From JAVBNH01 sp031551635 (GTDB taxonomy: Bacteria; Bacillota; Clostridia; Oscillospirales; Acutalibacteraceae): a stretch of DNA of 53,357 nt. Where the stretch lies: assembly GCA_031551635.1 (NCBI GenBank), contig JAVBNH010000022.1, positions 1 to 53,357 on the forward strand, read 5' to 3'. Of this stretch, positions 1 to 7,281 are shown piece after piece; within the stretch, counting starts at the first letter, position 1, and each line of letters opens with the position of its first letter. The position numbers and the translations under genes are program-made. Below the pieces are notes generated by a model. The model did no database searches, was not told the DNA's origin, and saw only the letters and a program-made list of their open reading frames with translations.

Positions 1-2262
1 CGTTACATGGGCCTCACGGTGGGCCTGTCGGTAAGCGGAATGGACCCGGAGCAGAAGCGGGAGGCCTATGCCGCCGACATCACCTATGCCACCAACAACG
101 AGCTGGGCTTTGATTACCTGCGCGACAACATGGTCACTTACAAAGAGCGCATGGTGCAGCGCGAGTTGCACTTTGCCATCGTCGATGAGGTCGACTCGAT
201 ATTGATCGACGAAGCCCGAACGCCGCTGATCATCTCCGGCCAGGGCGAAAAATCGACCGAGATGTACACCCGCGCTGACCGCTTCGTCGCCAGACTCCGC
301 GAGGGCGAGGATCAGGACTTCGTCCGCGACGAAAAGCTCAAGGCCGTCACGCTCACCGAAGAGGGCGTGCGCAAGGCCGAACAGCATTTTGGCGTGGAAA
401 ACATCACCGATGTCGAGCACACCGAGCTTCATCACCACATTTTGCAGGCACTCAAAGCCAATGTCACGATGAAGCGCGACGTCGACTACGTCGTTCAGGA
501 TGGTCAAGTCGTCATCGTCGACGAGTTCACCGGACGCCTTATGAGCGGCCGCCGCTACAGCGAAGGTCTGCATCAGGCCATTGAAGCGAAGGAGCGCGTC
601 AAGGTCGAACGGGAGAGCCGGACACTCGCGACCATCACGTTCCAGAACTACTTCCGCATGTATAAAAAGCTCTCCGGCATGACCGGTACGGCTATGACCG
701 AAAGTGATGAATTTCAGGAGATTTACAAGCTCGATGTTATTGAGATTCCGACAAATAAGCCCATGATTAGAGCAGATCATACCGATGTACTCTATGCCAC
801 TGAAGAGGGAAAATTCAACGCCATAGCCGAGGAAATTAAACGCTGCAACGAAAAGGGGCAGCCGGTGCTTGTGGGTACTGTCAGTATCGAAAAGTCCGAG
901 GTGCTCAGCAAGGTGCTCAAGCGCAACGGCATCAAGCATGAGGTTCTCAATGCCAAGCAGCACGAGAGAGAGGCTGAAATAGTCGCTCAGGCAGGTAAAT
1001 TCGGCGCGGTTACAATCGCAACAAACATGGCCGGGCGCGGTACCGATATTATTTTGGGCGGCAACGCGGAATTCCTCGCAAAGACCCAGATGCGTAAGAT
1101 GGAATTCACCGAGGAGCTTATTGTCGAGGCGACAGGCTTCGCGGAAACCGATGATGAAGAAATAATTAACGCGCGTAAGACATATATTGAACTTGAGAAG
1201 AAATTTAAGGATGAGCTTGCAGATGAGGCAAAAAAAGTCTGCGAGGCAGGCGGCTTGTTTATAATCGGCACCGAGCGGCACGAGTCGCGGCGTATTGACA
1301 ATCAGCTCAGAGGACGTTCCGGCAGACAGGGCGACCCCGGTGAGAGCCGCTTCTATCTCTCCGCGCAGGACGACTTGCTTCGCCTTTTCGGCGGCGACCG
1401 CTTCTCAAACACCATGGCAAGGCTGAATGTCGACGATTCGGCGATTATGGATCTTAAGATTTTCTCAAATATTATTGAAAGCTCGCAGAAAAAGGTTGAG
1501 GGCAATAACTTTGCCATACGTAAAAACGTCTTGAAATACGACGATGTCATGAATATGCAGCGTAATATTATCTACGGGCAGCGCAATCAGGTGCTCGATG
1601 GTGTCGACCTTGACGAAACTATCCAGAAAATGATTGACGACAGCATCGAGGACGCCGTCACCTTCTACTGCCCGCCCGGAAATTCGCACTCTGACTGGAA
1701 CATGGACGGTCTGAAGCAGAAATATTCATGGCTTATCGGCGACAAGACTTTACCTGAGGATAATTTTACTGAGCTTCACGACCTCCTCCTCTCGCTGGCT
1801 AAGGATAAATTCCGCCAGCAGACTGAGAAGTATCCGCCTGAGATAATGAAGGATCTGGAGCAAAAAATTCTTCTCGAGAATGTTGATATGCGCTGGATGG
1901 ATCATATTGATGATATGGACCAGATCAGAAGCGGCGTTAATCTACGCGCCTATGCCCAGCAGGATCCGATTCTCGCCTTCCGGCAGATGAGTTATGATAT
2001 GTTTGAGGAAATGCGGCAAAATATCCTTGAGGGTACGGTTTTCACCCTGCTTAACGTGGTTTACCGTGACGAGAGGGATGTAAAGCGCGAGGCGTCGGTT
2101 AAGGTTGTCGCGGCGAGCGCGGGAGCCAGTGACGGAACACTTAAAAAGCAGCCTGTAAAAAAGGATGCAAAGTCAAAAATCGGCAGGAATGACCCCTGCC
2201 CTTGCGGAAGCGGAAAGAAATATAAGAAATGCTGCGGCATGAATGCGGACGCAGCGGATTAG
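1..2262 (+). CDS. secA: Preprotein translocase ATPase SecA (5' end missing)
   Basis: SecA is the cytoplasmic ATPase that drives proteins through the SecYEG channel. The frame is open from base 1 (Arg-Tyr before the first Met), so this is a partial gene lacking roughly the first 130-150 residues, including Walker A. Visible motifs: DEVDSILIDEARTPL (Walker B region), GMTGTAMTE, ATNMAGRGTDIILGG, and GTERHESRRIDNQLRGRSGR of the second helicase domain. A C-terminal SEC-C zinc-binding tail carries CPCGSGKKYKKCC. The helical scaffold/wing part lies between. The next gene starts 8 bp after the stop. Odd: the first ~660-700 bases are markedly richer in C/G at third codon positions than the rest (see finding). 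Identity is certain. Confidence 0.98.
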   Translation, partial: RYMGLTVGLSVSGMDPEQKREAYAADITYATNNELGFDYLRDNMVTYKERMVQRELHFAIVDEVDSILIDEARTPLIISGQGEKSTEMYTRADRFVARLREGEDQDFVRDEKLKAVTLTEEGVRKAEQHFGVENITDVEHTELHHHILQALKANVTMKRDVDYVVQDGQVVIVDEFTGRLMSGRRYSEGLHQAIEAKERVKVERESRTLATITFQNYFRMYKKLSGMTGTAMTESDEFQEIYKLDVIEIPTNKPMIRADHTDVLYATEEGKFNAIAEEIKRCNEKGQPVLVGTVSIEKSEVLSKVLKRNGIKHEVLNAKQHEREAEIVAQAGKFGAVTIATNMAGRGTDIILGGNAEFLAKTQMRKMEFTEELIVEATGFAETDDEEIINARKTYIELEKKFKDELADEAKKVCEAGGLFIIGTERHESRRIDNQLRGRSGRQGDPGESRFYLSAQDDLLRLFGGDRFSNTMARLNVDDSAIMDLKIFSNIIESSQKKVEGNNFAIRKNVLKYDDVMNMQRNIIYGQRNQVLDGVDLDETIQKMIDDSIEDAVTFYCPPGNSHSDWNMDGLKQKYSWLIGDKTLPEDNFTELHDLLLSLAKDKFRQQTEKYPPEIMKDLEQKILLENVDMRWMDHIDDMDQIRSGVNLRAYAQQDPILAFRQMSYDMFEEMRQNILEGTVFTLLNVVYRDERDVKREASVKVVAASAGASDGTLKKQPVKKDAKSKIGRNDPCPCGSGKKYKKCCGMNADAAD

Positions 2263-2269
2263 TGGTTTA

Positions 2270-3394
2270 ATGATGAACGATTTTAATGTCCCGGGCAACT
2301 CACAAAATAATTCTCCATTAGGTTTTTACGGAAATAACTACCCGAACTCTGGTGGTTATTTCCCGCAAAGACCTGCATCAGACAACTCCGGATATTTGCG
2401 GGATTATAAGAATATCAGGTATTTCAGTATTCTGGCGTCAGTCGGGATCTTCGGTTTTTATCTTGTGCAGACTGTTTTTGTTTGGCTTATCAGCTTTTTC
2501 GGAATCGGTAACACGCTTTACAACGACGCGAATATAATGTATTCGGTTGAAATTTTGCTGTCCTTCGCTTGTATAGGCTTGCCGTTTCTTTTCGTTTATA
2601 ACGCTGAAAAAAAGCGGACGCGTGACGAGATTTTACCTCTCGGTATGCCGAAAAAGAAGCTCGACATGCTGCTGCTTATAGGCATGGGCATCGGTATTTG
2701 CATTGCCGGCAGCTTCGCCTCAACCTATCTTTCTTTGATTGTGAACCAGATTTTTAATATTCAGTTTACCCAACCGGAGATAGGCGTTCCCTCGGGTACT
2801 GACACGCTGGGACTGGTGCTCTGTTTCGCGAGAACTGCTTTTGTGCCGGGAATAGTCGAGGAATTCGCTATGCGCGGCGTTGTTATGCAGCCTCTGCGGC
2901 GTTACGGCGACAAGTTTGCAATTCTTATGTCCGCTCTGGTTTTTTCTCTGCTGCACGGCAATATGATTCAAATTCCTTTCGCATTTATTTCGGGTCTTGG
3001 GCTCGGCTTTGTCGTAATAAAAACCGGCTCGCTCTGGACGGGAATCATTGTGCATATGTTCAACAATTCCCTCTCGGTGGTTCAGCTTATAATGCGCGAG
3101 GAACTCTCGACACAGACTTTTTCTGTGGCTTCTCAGTTTATGATGTACTCGCTGCTGATTATCGGCGGAATTTGCGCCGTAATTTATTTTTTCGATTTTA
3201 TTTTTTCAAAGCCGCGCGTAAATACGCAGCCGGTGAACGCAGGGTATTATTTCCGCCGAAGACAAATTTTGTTTTCAACGCGCAAATACCCGCTGAGAAA
3301 ATGCCTTAAGAGCTATTTCACGACTCTGCCTATGATGGGTGCGCTTGCTTATATGGTATTTAACACGGTTATTTATATTATGGAAAATATTTGA
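2270..3394 (+). CDS. CPBP family intramembrane glutamic protease
   Basis: This is an integral membrane protein of the CPBP (CAAX protease/bacteriocin-processing, Abi) family, intramembrane endopeptidases whose bacterial substrates are mostly unknown. A Gly/Asn/Pro-rich cytoplasmic N-terminus of about 50 residues is followed by about eight hydrophobic segments. Motif 1 is seen as VEEFAMRG (paired Glu plus Arg), motif 2 as FSLLHGN, and a later His/Asn pair as IVHMFNNS, all in the expected order. The start is taken at the double ATG at 2270/2273; an in-frame ATG at 2243 would overlap secA. No strong ribosome binding site is visible, so translational coupling to secA is likely. Substrate unknown. 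Confidence 0.85.
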   Translation: MMNDFNVPGNSQNNSPLGFYGNNYPNSGGYFPQRPASDNSGYLRDYKNIRYFSILASVGIFGFYLVQTVFVWLISFFGIGNTLYNDANIMYSVEILLSFACIGLPFLFVYNAEKKRTRDEILPLGMPKKKLDMLLLIGMGIGICIAGSFASTYLSLIVNQIFNIQFTQPEIGVPSGTDTLGLVLCFARTAFVPGIVEEFAMRGVVMQPLRRYGDKFAILMSALVFSLLHGNMIQIPFAFISGLGLGFVVIKTGSLWTGIIVHMFNNSLSVVQLIMREELSTQTFSVASQFMMYSLLIIGGICAVIYFFDFIFSKPRVNTQPVNAGYYFRRRQILFSTRKYPLRKCLKSYFTTLPMMGALAYMVFNTVIYIMENI

Positions 3395-3407
3395 TTTATG
3401 TTTTATT

Positions 3408-3875
3408 ATGACTGATTATGAATTGATGAAAGAAGCGCTGAGCCTTGCCGCAATATCGGCGGACGAGGGCGAGGTTCCCGTCGGCGCGGTGATTTCTCGT
3501 TTCGGCGAAATCATTGCTGTCGGGCGAAACAAGCGCGAATACGGGAAAAACGCGTTATATCACGCCGAGGTCGAGGCTATAGACGAGGCATGCAAGAAGC
3601 TTGGCGGCTGGCGCCTGGTTGACTGCGAGCTTTTTGTCACTCTTGAGCCCTGCGTGATGTGCGCCGGGGCAATAATCAATTCCAGAATTATTCGCGTTGT
3701 TTTTGGAGCACATGACAAAAAAAGCGGAGTTTTCGGCTCTATGATGGACTTAAATAATTTTCCTTTCAACCATAAACCGATAATAGAAGGCGGTTTTATG
3801 GAGGAGGAATGCTCAGCAATGCTCTCGGATTTTTTTAAATATTTAAGAAATACAAAGCAAAAAGGGAATGAGTAA
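3408..3875 (+). CDS. tadA: tRNA adenosine(34) deaminase TadA
   Basis: TadA deaminates adenosine 34 to inosine in tRNA-Arg(ACG). The protein has 155 residues, normal for the family. The zinc site is complete: HAEVEA supplies the His ligand and catalytic Glu, and PCVMCAGA supplies the two Cys ligands. The C-terminal part ending in FFKYL is also typical. The ATG at 3408 (MTDYELM) is chosen because the longer frame from 3339 runs back into the upstream gene. It overlaps the next gene by 8 bp, so the two are probably cotranscribed and translationally coupled. Confidence 0.93.
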   Translation: MTDYELMKEALSLAAISADEGEVPVGAVISRFGEIIAVGRNKREYGKNALYHAEVEAIDEACKKLGGWRLVDCELFVTLEPCVMCAGAIINSRIIRVVFGAHDKKSGVFGSMMDLNNFPFNHKPIIEGGFMEEECSAMLSDFFKYLRNTKQKGNE

Positions 3876-4428
3876 GACAATGGATACACAAATAATTCAG
3901 ATTGCGAACAGAATCAAGGAGCTCAGGGAGGTTCTTGAAATTTCCCGCACGGCAATGGCTGAGGAGCTGAATATTTCCCTTTCGGAATATGATGCCTTCG
4001 AGAGCGCTCAAAAGGATATTCCTATTAGCACTATTTTTGCCATTGCGAATATTCTCGATGTTGATTACAGTGTCCTGCTGACCGGTGACAGCCCGAAAAT
4101 GGACGCTTATACTGTCGTTCGCAAGGGTGAGGGTGTTTCGGTTGACCGCTATGAGGGTTATCGCTTTGAAAGCCTATGTTCTAATTTCAAAAATAAAATT
4201 ATGGAGCCTATGATAGTCACACTCGAGCCGGGCGATACGCCGCCGAAGCTTGTCATGCATGACGGGCAGGAGCTGAACTATTGTCTTGAGGGCAGCGTCA
4301 AAGTGACTGTCGGGAAAAATGAATTTGTCCTCAGGGAAGGCGATTCAATCTATTTCAACCCGAAAATCCCTCATGGGCAGCAGGCAGTCGGCGCAAAAAC
4401 AAAATTTCTGACAGTTATTACAGGATAA
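3868..4428 (+). CDS. XRE-family regulator with C-terminal cupin domain
   Basis: This is a DNA-binding regulator of the HTH_3-plus-cupin_2 type (186 residues). Residues 10-70 form the Xre helix-turn-helix (IKELREVLEISRTAMAEELN). Residues ~105-185 form a small cupin barrel with the usual GDTPPKLVMHDGQELNY and HGQQAVGA segments. Proteins of this layout often sense a small ligand or metal in the cupin and control neighbouring metabolic genes; the ligand here is unknown. The start overlaps the tadA stop. A second ATG at 3880 is better spaced from the AAAGGGA sequence, so the first four residues are uncertain. Confidence 0.85.
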   Translation: MSKTMDTQIIQIANRIKELREVLEISRTAMAEELNISLSEYDAFESAQKDIPISTIFAIANILDVDYSVLLTGDSPKMDAYTVVRKGEGVSVDRYEGYRFESLCSNFKNKIMEPMIVTLEPGDTPPKLVMHDGQELNYCLEGSVKVTVGKNEFVLREGDSIYFNPKIPHGQQAVGAKTKFLTVITG

Positions 4429-4448
4429 TAAAATTTCGGAGGACATAA

Positions 4449-5288
4449 ATGAAAATTAAATATTTCGGAACCGGCGCGGCTGAAGGTGTGCCGGGGATTT
4501 TTTGCAACTGCGACGTTTGCAAACGCTCAAAGGCGGCGGGAGGTCGCAACATCCGCACCCGCTCGCAGGCTTTAATTGACGGCGAGCTTCTGATTGATTT
4601 CCCTGCCGATACATATATGCACGTGCTTAATTACGGCCTTGACCTGACGGGAATTACGAAATGCCTGATTACGCATTGCCATTCCGACCACCTCTACCCG
4701 CTTGATTTCGAAATGCGCAAATTCGGCTTCGCGTATATCAATCCCGAGGGTGATGTCCCGCCTCTTGATATTTATATTTCCGGGGCGAGTAGTGAGGCGT
4801 TTTATGACAGAAAATATGAGAAAACTATTGACGAAAAAACGCTCAGGATTAACACCGTGAAGGCCTTTGAGCCTTTCGAGCTTGAGCACTACCGCATTAC
4901 TCCCCTCAGCGCTGACCACGACAGAAGAATCGAGCCGCTTTTTTATATGATTGAAAAGGACGGCAAAACCCTCCTTTACGCCAATGACACCGGCTATTTT
5001 CTTGACGAGGTCTGGGAATATTTCAGCAAAACACAGCCACATTTTGATTTTGTCTCGCTTGACTGCACCGGCGTTTTGCTGGCGAAATACCGGACAAACC
5101 ATATGAGCCTTGAGGCGAATGCCGATGTTAAAAAAAGGCTTATTGAAATGGGCTGCGCTGACGAAAAAACCGTTTTTTGCTGCCATCATTTTTCCCACAA
5201 CGGCGGTCTTACCTACGATGAGTTCGTGCCTGAAGCAGCAAAAGAGGGCTTTTTAGTCTCATATGACACTATGGAAATAGAATTTTAA
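4449..5288 (+). CDS. PhnP-like metallo-beta-lactamase fold hydrolase
   Basis: This is a 279-residue metallo-dependent hydrolase. The signature THCHSDH (residues ~75-81) gives the dinuclear metal ligands; further His/Asp residues occur in LSADHD, YANDTG and CCHHFSHNG. Two CxxC-like cysteines near the N-terminus (FCNCDVC) match the structural zinc site of PhnP-type cyclic phosphodiesterases. By family it probably hydrolyses a phosphodiester, but the substrate is not evident, since no phn genes are nearby. A clear GGAGG at 4438-4442 precedes the ATG. The gene ends a co-directional run and is followed by a strong terminator. Confidence 0.85.
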   Translation: MKIKYFGTGAAEGVPGIFCNCDVCKRSKAAGGRNIRTRSQALIDGELLIDFPADTYMHVLNYGLDLTGITKCLITHCHSDHLYPLDFEMRKFGFAYINPEGDVPPLDIYISGASSEAFYDRKYEKTIDEKTLRINTVKAFEPFELEHYRITPLSADHDRRIEPLFYMIEKDGKTLLYANDTGYFLDEVWEYFSKTQPHFDFVSLDCTGVLLAKYRTNHMSLEANADVKKRLIEMGCADEKTVFCCHHFSHNGGLTYDEFVPEAAKEGFLVSYDTMEIEF

Positions 5289-5311
5289 ATTTTTTTGCTT
5301 TTAAAAAATAA

Positions 5312-5349
5312 CAGGTTTGGGATAACGTTTATCCTAAACCTGCTTTTTT
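5312..5349 (+). terminator. Rho-independent terminator after the PhnP-like gene
   Basis: A 14-bp stem (CAGGTTTGGGATAA paired with TTATCCTAAACCTG, one G-T wobble) with a three-base loop is followed by a run of six T. It sits 24 bp after the stop codon and should end the secA-to-hydrolase transcription run. Confidence 0.9.
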
Positions 5350-5387
5350 ACATAAAGCTAAATGTTGTAATACTATTTTTAGGTTAA

Positions 5388-5477
5388 GACATAGATAACG
5401 GAGAGCCGCCGAATGCAAAAGGGCATTCGGATGGAGTCACGACAGATATCAACTATTTTAATGAAGAGTGGTATTAG
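5388..5477 (+). other. Possible C-terminal gene fragment
   Basis: A 29-codon open stretch follows an in-frame stop and reads like the end of a real protein (GHSDGVTTDINYFNEEWY, then TAG). It has no start of its own. A CCGAATGC/GCATTCGG hairpin lies inside it. The TAG is immediately followed by copy A of the 76-bp repeat. The family is not recognised; it may be chance. The rest of the gene-free spacer 5350-5667 holds repeat copy A and the first copy of the merR-end duplication. Confidence 0.3.
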
Positions 5478-5478
5478 C

Positions 5479-5554
5479 TAACGTGGGCTTGGCTTGCCAA
5501 GCCCATAACCCAAGTCTTGTTTATTATTGATCTTTCAGCCCACTAAGGTACTAA
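5479..5554 (+). repeat. 76-bp palindromic dispersed repeat, copy A
   Basis: The copy begins TAACGTGGGCTTGGC and ends CTAAGGTACTAA, with an internal near-perfect 11-bp inverted repeat (GTGGGCTTGGC / GCCAAGCCCA(T)) around two bases. The same sequence recurs at 17455-17530, 24490-24564 and, inverted, 28112-28187. In this copy the last base of the palindrome is T, leaving a G-U pair at the RNA level. Confidence 0.9.
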
Positions 5555-5660
5555 TAATTATGGTGTACTGAAAACGCTAATAGACGTTTTTCAGTACACC
5601 ATTAATTAAGCGTTACAGTAATTTGTCACCGCGTCACGGATGAATTCCGCCGCGCCGGGG
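5551..5660. repeat. Direct repeat 1: duplicated 3' end of the merR gene plus its hairpin
   Basis: About 110 bp are nearly identical to 6359-6466. The copy contains the GGTGTACTGAAAACG hairpin and, on the minus strand, a frame ending PGAAEFIRDAVTNYCNA, differing from the merR end (PGAAEFIRDAVTNFCNA) by one residue. It is therefore a detached C-terminal fragment of a MerR/TipAS-type gene. The two copies bracket the toxin-antitoxin remnant. Confidence 0.9.
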
Positions 5661-5667
5661 GTATTCA

Positions 5668-5990
5668 TTAATCATCTCTTAATGTTCCGAACAGAATTCT
5701 AATAAAATCCCGTCTTCCATATAATATTCTATCAACATAAACAATGTTATCAGTAAAGCGGTAGAAAGCTGTATAGTTTTCGCAAACTAAAAATCGATAG
5801 TCTGAATGGAAACTTAAAGTTGATTCCAGCGGAGCTCCGAGTCTGGGAAATTTTGAAAGACTCCGAATCTGTTTGTAATTCGAGAAACAACACTTATTGC
5901 CGCCGCTGGATTTCCGAGGTCGTCAGCGATATACTTTTTTATATCGTATAAATCATTTTGCGCTTCCGGTAAAATAAATAATTTAGGCAT
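5668..5990 (-). pseudogene. Frameshifted RelE/ParE-family toxin
   Basis: The minus strand starts with an ATG overlapping the antitoxin stop by 8 bp. It reads MPKLFILPEAQNDLYDIKKY through VVSRITN, then runs out of frame and stops early. The adjacent frame continues correctly with QIRSLSKFPRLGAPLE, FHSDYRFLVCENYTAFYRF and ILYGRRDFIRILFG to a TAA. One missing A in the A-run near 5873-5877 explains the break; with it restored, the product is a ~107-residue RelE/ParE mRNA interferase or gyrase toxin. As written the toxin is truncated before its conserved C-terminal half. A sequencing or assembly error is the main alternative. Confidence 0.85.
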
Positions 5991-6237
5991 TATTTACACC
6001 CAAAGAAGCTTCCACATCGTCCATTAAAAGCCAGCCTTTTTCATTTCCGGATTTTTCCCCCTTCGCCAGTTCACTTAATAGTTTGATAGTCGATTGGGTC
6101 TTTTCATATTCCTGTATATCTACAATCGCATAACGACCCCGTCCATTTTTTGTTAAGAAGACAGGTTCACCAACCGCAATGTCTTTTAAAACATCATTAT
6201 AGTTTCGTAAATCTGATACAGGTTTTATATTCGGCAT
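5983..6237 (-). CDS. Phd/YefM-family antitoxin
   Basis: An 84-residue antitoxin that would bind and neutralise the RelE/ParE-type toxin encoded directly downstream and repress their shared promoter. The N-terminal Phd/YefM DNA-binding fold is seen in PVSDLRNYNDVLKDI, VGEPVFLTKNGRGRYAIVD and IQEYEK; the C-terminal toxin-binding tail is LLSELAKGEKSGNEKGWLL. An AAAGGGG ribosome binding site lies ~10 bp before the ATG. The gene is intact although its toxin partner is frameshifted, a common state of decaying type II modules. Confidence 0.88.
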   Translation of the reverse strand: MPNIKPVSDLRNYNDVLKDIAVGEPVFLTKNGRGRYAIVDIQEYEKTQSTIKLLSELAKGEKSGNEKGWLLMDDVEASLGVNNA

Positions 6238-6264
6238 ATTATATCAGCCCCTTTCGCTGTTATC

Positions 6265-6293
6265 ATTATACCCTAATTCTTCGTAAAATGCAA
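6265..6293 (-). promoter_or_regulatory. Sigma-A promoter of the toxin-antitoxin pair
   Basis: On the minus strand, TTGCAT (6288-6293) and a perfect TATAAT (6265-6270) are separated by 17 bp, about 28 bp upstream of the antitoxin start. Confidence 0.75.
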
Positions 6294-6358
6294 CAGCAAA
6301 TCAGCCTTCTTTTATAGATTATATGGGTATTAAAAATAATATTTTAAAAATGGTTTAG

Positions 6359-6466
6359 CTAATAATTAGGTGTACTGAAAACGCTAATAGACGTTTTTCA
6401 GTACACCATAAATTAAGCGTTACAAAAATTTGTCACCGCGTCCCGGATAAATTCCGCCGCGCCGGG
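6359..6466. repeat. Direct repeat 2: merR 3' end plus hairpin
   Basis: This is the functional counterpart of 5551-5660. It contains the hairpin downstream of merR and the last ~18 codons of the gene. About seven to nine differences over ~108 bp separate the copies, so the duplication is not very recent. Confidence 0.9.
6370..6408 (-). terminator. Hairpin after merR (duplicated at 5562-5600)
   Basis: A ~15-bp stem, GTGTACTGAAAACG paired with CGTTTTTCAGTACAC, lies directly after the merR stop. There is no long T-run, so it may act as a weak terminator or a 3'-end stabiliser. Confidence 0.55.
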
Positions 6467-7174
6467 AGTGATTTTTTCGTAATATTCGCGAAAACGCTCA
6501 TCCTCGCAGTACATATTGACAAGCCCTATATGCGACTCAACAGAATACTCCTTCCAGAAATAGCAAAGCCATTTTCTATGAAGCTCCGCGACCTCCATAG
6601 CCAATGCGCTTTTCGCATCACCAATGAGTGTCGCCTGCTTCAGCTTTTCATTCAGCTCATTCGAGAGAGCGGTAACCTTCGCATAATCCTCCTCGCTCAT
6701 GTTCATCATCTTGGCGTTGGAGGCGTTTACCTCTTCGTCCCCATACTTCTCACGGATTTCCTTACCGTATTTTTTTTCGTTTTCGTCAATAAGGTTCTTC
6801 TTGAAGCCCTCGAATTTTTCTTTATTGCTCATAAATATTTCTCCTTTAATACTTGAAATTGTTTTTTGTACATTATTTATTAGGGCGTCAATCTGCTTTT
6901 TCTTTTCCAGCAAAGCCGACAGATGCTTTTCGAAATGCTCGCAGGCATTATAATTTTCCGCGCATAAAACCTCCCGGATTTCCTCAAGCGAAAAATCAAA
7001 CTGCCTGTAAAACATAATCTGCTGCAGCCGCTCAACATCCTCCTCGCCGTATAGCCGGTATTTTGAAAACTGTGCTCTTTTCGGCGACAAGAGACCGATT
7101 TCATCATAATAATGCAACGTCCGGCGGCTCACACCGGCAAGAGAGGCAAGCTCGCTGACCGAAAAACTCATCAA
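6413..7174 (-). CDS. MerR-family regulator with TipAS domain
   Basis: A 253-residue transcription regulator. Residues 1-70 are a MerR winged helix (VSELASLAGVSRRTLHYYDE, IGLLSP, YRLYGEEDVERLQQI), followed by a dimerisation coiled coil with a Cys at ENYNACEHF. Residues ~120-253 match the TipAS antibiotic-binding domain, which in TipAL-type proteins binds thiopeptides or other drugs. It probably responds to a small amphipathic compound and activates its own promoter (see next entry). Translation starts at one of two adjacent ATGs. The 3' end is duplicated at 5551-5660. Confidence 0.9.
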   Translation of the reverse strand: MMSFSVSELASLAGVSRRTLHYYDEIGLLSPKRAQFSKYRLYGEEDVERLQQIMFYRQFDFSLEEIREVLCAENYNACEHFEKHLSALLEKKKQIDALINNVQKTISSIKGEIFMSNKEKFEGFKKNLIDENEKKYGKEIREKYGDEEVNASNAKMMNMSEEDYAKVTALSNELNEKLKQATLIGDAKSALAMEVAELHRKWLCYFWKEYSVESHIGLVNMYCEDERFREYYEKITPGAAEFIRDAVTNFCNA

Positions 7175-7203
7175 AAAACTCCCATTGATTAATGTATGAA
7201 CCC

Positions 7204-7234
7204 AGTATATACTATAACGTTACGTTAATGTCAA
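7204..7234 (-). promoter_or_regulatory. MerR-type promoter with 19-bp spacer and operator dyad
   Basis: On the minus strand, a perfect TTGACA (7229-7234) is 19 bp from TATACT (7204-7209), the over-long spacing typical of MerR-activated promoters. The spacer holds the near-palindrome ATAACGT-T-ACGTTAA (7214-7228). It lies 30 bp upstream of the merR ATG, pointing to autoregulation by DNA twisting. Confidence 0.8.
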
Positions 7235-7247
7235 GAGTAAAAAGCAA

Positions 7248-7274
7248 GGAACTAAAAAATATTTTTTAGTTCCC
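7248..7274 (-). terminator. Terminator after pgsA
   Basis: The inverted repeat GGAACTAAAAAA / TTTTTTAGTTCC is followed on the minus strand by a TTGCTTTTT tract, 8 bp after the pgsA stop. Confidence 0.75.
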
Positions 7275-7281
7275 TTATCTC

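Noticed and set aside
4572..5198. Minus-strand 208-residue frame opposite the PhnP-like gene
   Set aside because: It lies entirely opposite a gene with clear metal-binding motifs and a good start; it is a shadow frame.
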